From assembly GCA_964589725.1 (NCBI GenBank), contig CAZPUJ010000204.1:1-5635 (forward strand): DNA of 5,635 bases, given 5' to 3'. The notes under the pieces are model-generated. The model worked only from the letters and a program-made list of their open reading frames with translations. It was not told the DNA's origin and made no database searches. This DNA is from CAYSHJ01 sp964589725. Its GTDB lineage: Bacteria; Planctomycetota; Planctomycetia; Planctomycetales; Planctomycetaceae. Position numbers and translations under genes: made by a program. This document shows positions 1-5,635 of the stretch, piece by piece (positions within the stretch are counted from its first letter, which is position 1; every line of letters starts with the position of its first letter).

Positions 1-225
1 GAATGAGTCACTGCCGTTGAAATCGGCATTGGGCGTGTAGGTCACGCTGCCGGTCGACACGAACGTCACCGTGCCGATGGTTGCTTGAGTCACGCTACTG
101 ATCGCCCGCGAACCGCTCTCGAACGTGTCTGCCGTCGCGGCGTTCGTACCGCTGATCACATTGGCCGTGACCGCCGAGTCTTCGTTCGTCGTCAGCGAAT
201 CGTTCGTGATGTCCGCCACCGCGTT
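1..225 (-). repeat. Near-identical second copy of the cadherin-like repeat, cut by the window edge
   Basis: This stretch encodes residues 584-658 and repeats positions 283-507 at roughly 93% identity. Residue changes relative to the other copy are T514S, A529R, T532S and N539I (numbered on the first copy). Identity falls off abruptly just past position 225/507. That is where the linker to the next older domain begins, which suggests recent unit duplication or gene conversion. More copies probably lie beyond the left edge. Confidence 0.85.
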
Positions 226-1974
226 GATCGTCACGTTGACCGTCGCCGTCTCGGTGACGCCGCCGCTTGTGACCGTGTAGGTGAACGAGTCACTGCCGTT
301 GAAGTCGGCATTGGGCGTGTAGGTCACGCTGCCCGTCGACACGAACGTCACCGTGCCGTTGGTTGCTTGAGTCACGCTGGTGATCGCGGCGGAGCCGCTC
401 TCGAACGTGTCTGCCGTCGCGGCGTTGGTACCGGTGATCACATTGGCCGTGACTGCCGAGTCTTCGTTCGTCGTCAGCGAATCGTTCGTGATGTCGGCCA
501 CCGAGTTGATCGTGACCGTCACGTGCCCCGTGTCCGTCAGGCTGCCGTCGCTGAGCGTGTAGTCGAAACCCGCCGTGCCGTTGAAGTCCAGCGTCGGCGT
601 GAAGGTGATCGTGCCGTCCCCGTTGAGCACCACAATGCCGTTGGCCGCGTTCGTAACCGCCGTCACTGAAAGTTGCGCGTTCGTGTTATCCACATCCGTG
701 TCGTTTCCTTTCAGGTCGGCCTGCGTCAGCGTCAGGCCCGTGTCTTCATTCGTACTGGCCGTGTCGTCCACGGCCACCGGCGCGTTGTTCACCGTCACTG
801 TGTCGTTGTCCGACGCCGGTGTCACCAAGTTGTTTCCGGTCACATCGCTGATCACTGCCCCCGAGGGAATCCGCAGGATGAGAGTGCCGCCGCTCGTTGG
901 GGTCACCTCGACCGTGAACACGCCCGATGTGGCGGTCGTCTCGGTAATCGCGCCAATTGTGATCGTCGCCGAACCCGCGTTGTTGAAGTCTACTGCCGTC
1001 ACCGTCGCGGCGTTGATGTCCTCGTTGAACGTCACCGTGTAGGTCTGCGTCGCGTTCACTGGCACCAGATTGTCCGCGTCCCCGTCGTCAATGCTCGTCA
1101 CCGTCGGGGCAGTGACGTCCTGGACAATGACACAATTCGACAGCGTGAACACCAAGCTGAAGCTACCGGTCCCATTGCCAGAATCCTCGTTGTAGGCGAC
1201 GAAATACGCGTTGTATGTTCCACCGGCCGTTGGTGCCGTGATGCTGAAGGTCTCGTTGGAGGTTCCGGCAGCGTCGTGATTCGCGTGGTCAACGAGCATG
1301 CCTTGTGCCACCATATCCGTTGGTGCGGTCGATGCGATCAGCCAGCGTGTCGATCTCCACCGAGCATTGGAACCGGTTCCGGTTGTCGTGACATCCACTT
1401 GGGCACTAATCGAGGCTCCCCCGCTGACGGTCACGGACGCCATACCGTTTAACAAAACGAAATTGATGATTTGACCATCCGTAAAGGTCGTCTGCGCGAG
1501 CTCGTGTGACGTGAGTCCGGTGGCTGTGAGTTGGAAGGTGCTCCCAAAAGAATCATCCGGGTCCACGTACCAGGTTGTTTGAATGTTGCCGTCGGCCACA
1601 CCGTCCAGATCGTCAGAACTTCCATCGACGACCTGCCACGGATCGTGCCCACCACCGCTGTTGGGTGTGCCGTCGATATGCAGCACTTGGAATTCCACGG
1701 TCTCACCGCTCGCGAACCCCTCCGCCGCGATGTAGGCAGTTGCCCCCGGCGCATAGTCCGCCAGATCGGTGGTCACGATCGCCGACAGCAGCGAGCGGTC
1801 TTCCAAACTCTCGACGTTCTCGAACAGTCGTCCATTTCCCAAGCCAGAGGAATGCAGGCCGATTAGTTCGCTGACGTGCAAGCGAGCCATGCGACTGCTG
1901 CTGAGGCGAGTTCGCGAACGACGTTGAGACCGGCAGCGATTCCACAGCGACTTCAGCCAAGCGTTCAGAAACAT
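1..1974 (-). CDS. Giant repeat-containing surface/exported protein, LEPR-XLL-type N-terminus with Ig-like and cadherin-like/VCBS repeats (5' part; C-terminus beyond window)
   Basis: The frame is open for 658 codons and runs off the left edge without a stop. The start is ATG at 1974: a GGAG lies 6 bases upstream and an in-frame TGA lies 12 bases before it, so no longer ATG form is possible. Residues 1-50 are Arg/Ser-rich with no classic hydrophobic signal peptide. Residues 52-65 read ENVESLEDRSLLSA, matching the N-terminal motif of giant planctomycete proteins. An Ig-like domain covers about 66-166 (TTDLADYAPG to AQTTFTDG). A beta-rich segment of unclear family covers about 167-285. A bacterial Ig-like domain (TAPTVTSIDDGD) covers about 288-396. 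Cadherin-like/VCBS-type repeats follow from about 399, 495 and 589, each ending near D/N-F-N-G...F-x-Y-T. Composition is rich in Thr, Val, Asn, Asp and Gly with almost no Cys, as in extracellular beta-sandwich proteins. A role in adhesion or matrix is inferred from architecture; no enzyme domain is visible in this part. Confidence 0.93.
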   Translation of the reverse strand, partial: MFLNAWLKSLWNRCRSQRRSRTRLSSSRMARLHVSELIGLHSSGLGNGRLFENVESLEDRSLLSAIVTTDLADYAPGATAYIAAEGFASGETVEFQVLHIDGTPNSGGGHDPWQVVDGSSDDLDGVADGNIQTTWYVDPDDSFGSTFQLTATGLTSHELAQTTFTDGQIINFVLLNGMASVTVSGGASISAQVDVTTTGTGSNARWRSTRWLIASTAPTDMVAQGMLVDHANHDAAGTSNETFSITAPTAGGTYNAYFVAYNEDSGNGTGSFSLVFTLSNCVIVQDVTAPTVTSIDDGDADNLVPVNATQTYTVTFNEDINAATVTAVDFNNAGSATITIGAITETTATSGVFTVEVTPTSGGTLILRIPSGAVISDVTGNNLVTPASDNDTVTVNNAPVAVDDTASTNEDTGLTLTQADLKGNDTDVDNTNAQLSVTAVTNAANGIVVLNGDGTITFTPTLDFNGTAGFDYTLSDGSLTDTGHVTVTINSVADITNDSLTTNEDSAVTANVITGTNAATADTFESGSAAITSVTQATNGTVTFVSTGSVTYTPNADFNGSDSFTYTVTSGGVTETATVNVTINAVADITNDSLTTNEDSAVTANVISGTNAATADTFESGSRAISSVTQATIGTVTFVSTGSVTYTPNADFNGSDSF
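283..564 (-). repeat. Cadherin-like/VCBS repeat unit, complete 94-residue copy (residues 471-564 in register)
   Basis: The period is exactly 282 bases, measured between equivalent Phe codons at 1-3, 283-285 and 565-567. Expressed as domains, this copy is residues 495-588, beginning ITNDSLTTNEDS and ending VTINAVAD. The part at about 283-507 is almost identical to 1-225, with about 16 mismatches by eye and 4 changes in 70 residues. The next unit towards the N-terminus (about 399-494) has the same length and the same DFNG and YT landmarks but is clearly diverged. Confidence 0.85.
1780..1821 (-). other. LEPR-XLL-like N-terminal motif (residues 52-65)
   Basis: The segment encodes ENVESLEDRSLLSA. 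The core L-E-x-R-x-L-L-S-A is the pattern found near the start of very large exported proteins in Planctomycetes, normally after a basic stretch and just before the first beta-sandwich domain, exactly as here. Here Asp replaces the Pro of the named LEPR form. Its role is not established; it is often assumed to be linked to export or anchoring. Confidence 0.75.
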
Positions 1975-1980
1975 GAGCTT

Positions 1981-1984
1981 CTCC
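1981..1984 (-). promoter_or_regulatory. Shine-Dalgarno site for the giant surface-protein gene
   Basis: The minus strand reads GGAG, then 6 bases, then ATG (1974). With the in-frame TGA immediately upstream of this site, it fixes the start codon. Confidence 0.7.
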
Positions 1985-2052
1985 GATCAGGAACAAATGG
2001 TGGCAACACAAACTCAAAGTGCGCGACATAACGCTGGAGGACGGTCATCTGA

Positions 2053-2084
2053 CAGCGGCATCGATTTGGGGATTTGATCCGCTG
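2053..2084 (-). promoter_or_regulatory. Possible hairpin in the leader of the surface-protein gene
   Basis: CAGCGG (2053-2058) pairs with CCGCTG (2079-2084). After one bulged base (2059), ATC (2060-2062) pairs with GAT (2076-2078), leaving a loop of about 13 bases. If transcription of the minus gene starts upstream, this 9-bp stem would sit about 80 bases before its start codon. There is no T-run, so it is not a terminator. It may be chance. Confidence 0.2.
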
Positions 2085-2181
2085 GACCCCATGACACAGC
2101 CTGAGGAGAATGGGCAGGCGAGGGCTACATTTCCGTCGCGGCGAATATCGCCCCACAATCATGAGTTCGCCAGCAGACTTG

Positions 2182-2193
2182 CGGGAATTCCCG
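2182..2193. promoter_or_regulatory. 12-bp perfect palindrome CGGGAATTCCCG, possible operator
   Basis: The twelve bases equal their own reverse complement with no spacer, so they suit a dimeric DNA-binding protein and not an RNA hairpin. The site is followed by an A-rich stretch and by two shorter palindromes, GTTAAC (2207-2212) and CAACGTTG (2221-2228). Its central position between divergent genes fits an operator, but no regulator gene is in view and the assignment is speculative. Confidence 0.25.
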
Positions 2194-2433
2194 AAAAACA
2201 ACTTGAGTTAACAACGACTTCAACGTTGGCATCGGAACAACTCATCCGCACGATCAATCCCCGGAAACCCATACGACCGATACCACCCGTCCTGTCGTGA
2301 ACACCGGTTTTGGTTGCCAAGAAGAACGGCAGCCTTCAGACAACTTTGCGAGTCAAGGCCTCGAAGTGCGGAAATGGTGTCAACGCCAAACTCATCCGAC
2401 GGCTTCGGTGTAGGAACATCCGCAGCCCCATTC

Positions 2434-2462
2434 TTGCGAAGGGGGTGAGCCGCACTTATCTT
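2434..2462 (+). promoter_or_regulatory. Candidate sigma70-type promoter for the TPR-like gene
   Basis: TTGCGA (2434-2439) and TATCTT (2457-2462) are separated by 17 bases, and each matches 4 of 6 consensus positions. Transcription would begin near 2469, giving a leader of about 20-60 bases depending on the start codon used. The match is weak and planctomycete promoters are poorly defined, so this is only a candidate. Confidence 0.22.
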
Positions 2463-2521
2463 CATCGCCGCAACCCACTCAAAAAGATGTTCGCAAAACA
2501 AGGCGGTCTTGCCGTGGTGAT

Positions 2522-2525
2522 GGGA
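2522..2525 (+). promoter_or_regulatory. Shine-Dalgarno-like GGGA before ATG 2532
   Basis: GGGA is followed by 6 bases and then ATG at 2532. The alternative in-frame ATGs at 2487, 2520, 2526 and 2538 have no comparably spaced purine-rich site. This, together with the signal-peptide layout, supports 2532 as the start. Confidence 0.4.
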
Positions 2526-2531
2526 ATGGCC

Positions 2532-2606
2532 ATGAGGATGCGCTGGCTGCTGATGGCGACGATGGTCGTCGGGCTGATGCTCGATCCGCGCGACGGTGCC
2601 GGCGCG
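2532..2606 (+). other. Sec signal peptide of the TPR-like protein
   Basis: Residues 1-25 have a basic n-region with two Arg, a hydrophobic core of about 13 residues, and a polar c-region ending A-G-A before A-E-P. That is a standard signal peptidase I site. There is no Cys at the cleavage point, so it is not a lipoprotein, and no twin-Arg motif of the Tat type. Confidence 0.75.
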
Positions 2607-5600
2607 GCAGAGCCGGTGCAAGAATTCCTCGACGGGCTGCGGCAGCGACAGTATTTCGATTGGGCCATGATGTACTTGGAACAGTTACAGGATCACCCCG
2701 ATCTGCCGCAGGACATTCGAGCCATCTTGCCGTATCAGCGAGCCATGACGCTCAGCGAGTCCGCTCGGCATTCGGTCAGCCCGGAGACGCAGCAGCGGCA
2801 GCTCGATCAAGCGCTGGAGTTCCTCGAACAATTCACGCGTGAAAGCCCAAAGCATCCGTTGGCGGCGATGGCTAACAGCACACGCGCGAACATTCAGCTC
2901 AACAAAGCCCGCGTCGAGATCCTGCAAGCGCGGTTGCCGTCGAATCAAGAAAGCCGCGGCGAGTACCAAGACCGCGCGCGAGAATGGGTCATTCAAGCGC
3001 GCGACATCTTTCAAAAGGCTCACGACGGCTACAAGACCGCGTGGGAAGCGTTTCCCAAATTCATCGACAAAATCGCCGAGCCGTCCAAGTACGAGGCCCG
3101 GCAAAAAGCGGAAGTGGCTTACATGCGGGCGCAGTTGGACGTCGCGCTGTGCCAGTTTGAGGAAGCTCAAACGTACGACAAAGATTCAACCAACCATCAG
3201 TTCTACGCGAAGAAGGCGGTCGAGCTGTTTCGCGGCATCTTCACGAAATACCGCGCGACGGTCGGAGGTCTGCACGCGCAGATGTGGGAGGCGAAGTGCT
3301 ACGAAGAGCTGGACGACCCACAGCGGGCACTGGGCATTTATGCCGAGTTGCTCACTCATCCGCCCGAAGGGCTGAAGGCGCTGCAAGACCAAGTCCGGCA
3401 CTTCAAGATGATCTGCCTGAACCACGATCGCCGCCGCGAGTTCGCACTCGCGATCGTCGACGCGGACGAATGGCTCGCGAAGGCCAAGCCGATTGAACAG
3501 CGCAGCCAGGCGGGTCAGGGGATCCGTTGGGAGTTGGTGATCGCTCAAGAAAAGCTGGCCGACAGTTCGGGCACGTCGCCGCTTGAACGCGAGAAGCTGC
3601 TGCGGCTGGCGGTCACGCACCTCAAGACGCTGACGAAGTGGCCGGGACCGTATCGCGATCTCGCGCAGCAACGTATTCGCGATCTGTCACTCCGCCAACG
3701 CGGCAAGGATGGCTCGGACGACCCGCGCGAATTCGATACGGCTCTCGCACTCGGTCGTGATCTCGTGAAACGAGTTGGCGAGAAGAAGACGTCGCTAGAC
3801 GCCGCGGGCAACGACAAGCGGCCGCGCGAAGAAGTCGACAAGCTGCGCGCCGATTTTAAGCAGCTCTTGAAAGAACAGATTCGCGTGCTGCGGCTGACGC
3901 TGAGCTTGGCCGACCGCAACGCGCCGCGCGCCGAAGTGCATCAGGCTCGGTACTTGTTGGCTTACGGCTACTACTTGGCCGACAAGCCGTACGAGGCGGC
4001 GGTCGCGGCCGAGTCGGTTGCATTCAGTCCGACGAAAGACAAACAAGACGAGCAGGCGGCTCTCGACGCGGCCTACCTCGGACTGGCGGCGTACATCAAG
4101 GGCTTCAATCAAGTCCCGACGGAACTGAAGCCGCAACGTGAGGTCGATGTGCAGTTGATGGTGCGGCTGGCGGAGTTCATCTCGAACAAATGGCCGTCGC
4201 ACGGCAAGGCGAACGAGGCGCGCATGTTGATGGGCCGCACGTTCAGCCAAACCGATCAGCCGCGCCGCGCGGTCGAGTGGTTTCTGAGAGTCCCCGAAGC
4301 GGCGGAGAACTTTCCCGAGGCTCAATGCGCGGCCGGACAAGCTCTGTGGCAACAGTTCTTGATGGCGTCGCTGAACGAAGACATCACGCAGCGGACGTCG
4401 CTCGATGAGCTGACCAAGTGGCGAACCGATGCCGAGACATTTCTCAAGGCCGGTATCGAACGGACGCGGAAAAAACTGCCCGAAAGTGGCAAGACGCCGG
4501 ATGAACTGGTCGCGGCGAAGACGGCTCTCGCCGAGATTTTATTGACTTCCGGACAATACCAGGCGGCGATCGACATGTTGGACAAGCTGCCGCATTCGGT
4601 GCTGGTCGCGGTCTCGGTCGACGACCAAACACGCCGGCCACAGCATCCGAACATTCGCAGCGCGCGGTTCGCCTCGCATGTGTACCAGTTGCTCCTGCGC
4701 GGTCGAGTCGGCTTACAGCAGCTCGACGCGGCGCGGGAAGTCATGGCCAACTTGGAACAACTCGCCGAGCACAGCGGCGGCTCGGACGCGGTCACCGCCG
4801 TGTACGTGCAATTGGGCCGCGAACTTGAAAAGGAACTCAATCGACTCAGGGGTATCGGTGACACGCAGCGATTCAACGAAGTCCGCCGCTCGTTCGAGAC
4901 GTTTCTGGACGACATGTACAAGCGAGCCGATCAGAATTTTTCGTCGCTGACGTGGGTTGCCGAAACGTATTATGGACTGGCTCAGTCCACGCTCGACAAC
5001 GCGCGCGAATCGACCATGTACTTTGAACGAGCCGCCGCCACGTACCAGTCGATTCTGGCTCATGCCAAGAAGGACAAAGAATTCGCCGACAAAGACCGCT
5101 TGGCCGGTATCCGCTTGCGGCTTATCAACTGCTTGCGGCGGCAGAAGAATTACGAACAGGCGGAAAGCCTGATCAAGACACTGCTAGCCGAACGGCCGAA
5201 AGCCACCGACGTGCAATTTGAAGCCGCTTACGTGTGGCACGATCAAGGACTCACGGGCAAGTCGGAGTTCTTGAAAAAGGCTCTCCAGGGTGGCACGCTC
5301 GATCGGGACAAGGTGCAAGTTTGGGGCTGGACCGATCTCAGCATGCGGCTGCAGCGACTGCTCTCCGATGGTCGCCACGAGACGAAAGAGCGGTACAGCG
5401 ACAAGCTGTTTGAAGCCTGGTACAACACGGCCCTGTGTCGGCAGAAATTCGGGTTGACACAGTCGACGACCTCCAAGAAACAGGCGGAGTTGGAAACGGC
5501 CAAGCAAGTCATTCAGACATTCGTCCGCATCACGGTCGATTTTCCGGACGACTGGTGGAAGAAGTTCGATCGGCTGTATCAGCAGATTCAATCGGACCTC

Positions 5601-5635
5601 AATCAATCACCGCTGCCGCTGGAGCGTCCTCAAAA
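2532..5635 (+). CDS. Exported alpha-helical protein with degenerate TPR-like repeats (N-terminal 1034 residues; 3' end beyond window)
   Basis: The frame is open from after a TGA at 2298 to the right edge, where it ends mid-codon. I chose ATG 2532 because GGGA lies 6 bases upstream and the protein then begins with a compact signal peptide (MRMR, hydrophobic WLLMATMVVGLML, cleavage after GAGA, residue 25). ATG 2487 would add 15 residues and is the main alternative. The mature part is charged and helical throughout. Helix pairs with TPR-type small and aromatic residues lie near 40-140, 245-275 (AQMWEAKCYEELDDPQRALGIY), 475-500, 558-590, 660-690 (LAEILLTSGQYQAAIDMLDKLP), 806-845 and 858-905 (RLRLINCLRRQKNYEQAESL). 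No catalytic motif is seen. TPR arrays usually scaffold protein complexes; here, in the periplasm or envelope, the partner is unknown. Internal repeats are diverged, unlike those of the neighbouring gene. Confidence 0.92.
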   Translation, partial: MRMRWLLMATMVVGLMLDPRDGAGAAEPVQEFLDGLRQRQYFDWAMMYLEQLQDHPDLPQDIRAILPYQRAMTLSESARHSVSPETQQRQLDQALEFLEQFTRESPKHPLAAMANSTRANIQLNKARVEILQARLPSNQESRGEYQDRAREWVIQARDIFQKAHDGYKTAWEAFPKFIDKIAEPSKYEARQKAEVAYMRAQLDVALCQFEEAQTYDKDSTNHQFYAKKAVELFRGIFTKYRATVGGLHAQMWEAKCYEELDDPQRALGIYAELLTHPPEGLKALQDQVRHFKMICLNHDRRREFALAIVDADEWLAKAKPIEQRSQAGQGIRWELVIAQEKLADSSGTSPLEREKLLRLAVTHLKTLTKWPGPYRDLAQQRIRDLSLRQRGKDGSDDPREFDTALALGRDLVKRVGEKKTSLDAAGNDKRPREEVDKLRADFKQLLKEQIRVLRLTLSLADRNAPRAEVHQARYLLAYGYYLADKPYEAAVAAESVAFSPTKDKQDEQAALDAAYLGLAAYIKGFNQVPTELKPQREVDVQLMVRLAEFISNKWPSHGKANEARMLMGRTFSQTDQPRRAVEWFLRVPEAAENFPEAQCAAGQALWQQFLMASLNEDITQRTSLDELTKWRTDAETFLKAGIERTRKKLPESGKTPDELVAAKTALAEILLTSGQYQAAIDMLDKLPHSVLVAVSVDDQTRRPQHPNIRSARFASHVYQLLLRGRVGLQQLDAAREVMANLEQLAEHSGGSDAVTAVYVQLGRELEKELNRLRGIGDTQRFNEVRRSFETFLDDMYKRADQNFSSLTWVAETYYGLAQSTLDNARESTMYFERAAATYQSILAHAKKDKEFADKDRLAGIRLRLINCLRRQKNYEQAESLIKTLLAERPKATDVQFEAAYVWHDQGLTGKSEFLKKALQGGTLDRDKVQVWGWTDLSMRLQRLLSDGRHETKERYSDKLFEAWYNTALCRQKFGLTQSTTSKKQAELETAKQVIQTFVRITVDFPDDWWKKFDRLYQQIQSDLNQSPLPLERPQ

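Larger units (their letters stand above)
1985..2531. other. Divergent intergenic region; no convincing gene
   Basis: This spacer lies between two genes reading outward, so it should hold both promoters and no terminators are expected. Short open frames exist on both strands (for example 2019-2300 plus, 2220-2621 minus). They lack a recognisable domain or a good ribosome site, and some overlap the start of a flanking gene. Seen directly: perfect palindromes at 2182-2193, 2207-2212 and 2221-2228, an imperfect inverted repeat at 2053-2084, and a weak promoter-like pair at 2434-2462. No tRNA, riboswitch or mobile-element end is recognisable. Confidence 0.6.

Noticed and set aside
1..564. Tandem repeats considered as a CRISPR array
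   Set aside because: The 282-base units are coding, in frame and contiguous, with no short repeat and unique-spacer pattern.
85..1452. Long plus-strand open frames across the left region (85-669, 575-1042, 673-1452), some with internally repeated sequence
   Set aside because: They lie opposite the minus-strand repeat gene. Their Arg/His/Val-rich repetitive translations are the antisense reflection of its repeats and GC-rich codons, whereas the minus frame gives recognisable domains without interruption.
2182..2198. Palindrome followed by AAAAA considered as a transcription terminator
   Set aside because: The palindrome has no loop bases to form an RNA hairpin, the tract on the plus strand is A rather than T, and both flanking genes read away from this spot.
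2019..2300. Plus-strand open frame of 93 codons in the spacer
   Set aside because: It has no ribosome site of note, no recognisable motif and an ordinary composition for chance frames in GC-rich DNA. It also occupies the expected promoter region of the minus gene.
2220..2621. Minus-strand open frame of 133 codons in the spacer
   Set aside because: It overlaps the signal-peptide region of the TPR-like gene in antisense; the His-rich and Cys-containing start looks like a shadow. No domain was recognised.
2685..5606. Many minus-strand open frames of 100-200 codons opposite the TPR-like gene
   Set aside because: They are shadows of a GC-rich coding frame. The plus frame is uninterrupted for over 1000 codons and has a signal peptide and helical repeats.

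Overview
The window holds two large, divergently transcribed genes. Both run off the window edges, and a spacer of about 550 bases separates their starts. Composition is GC-rich, with many G/C-ending codons. The minus-strand protein carries an N-terminal 'LE-x-R-x-LLSA' motif behind an Arg/Ser-rich leader. This is the signature of giant surface or exported proteins of Planctomycetes (LEPR-XLL type), so the source is most likely a planctomycete. That inference rests mainly on the motif and the general gene style; no genus can be named.

Positions 1-1974, minus strand: the first 658 codons of a giant modular beta-sandwich protein. In order it has the Arg/Ser-rich leader, the LEDRSLLSA motif, an Ig-like domain beginning TTDLADYAPG, a less recognisable beta-rich segment, a bacterial Ig-like domain beginning TAPTVTSIDDGD, and then a tandem series of cadherin-like/VCBS-type repeats of about 94 residues. 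The last two repeats in view are nearly identical at DNA level, and the series leaves the window still in a repeat, so the full protein is probably much larger.

Positions 1975-2531: spacer. It contains a Shine-Dalgarno for the left gene, a weak candidate promoter and a Shine-Dalgarno-like site for the right gene, three short perfect palindromes within 50 bases, and a possible leader hairpin. I see no convincing gene in it.

Positions 2532-5635, plus strand: the first 1034 codons of a secreted, almost wholly alpha-helical protein with a clear signal peptide and degenerate tetratricopeptide-like (TPR) helix pairs throughout. No catalytic motif is visible.

Both products are predicted to act outside the cytoplasm: one as an adhesin or matrix-like surface protein, the other as a periplasmic scaffold. 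A functional link is not shown by the sequence; the divergent layout would allow co-regulation but does not prove it. There are no tRNA or rRNA genes, CRISPR arrays, insertion sequences or phage genes in view.
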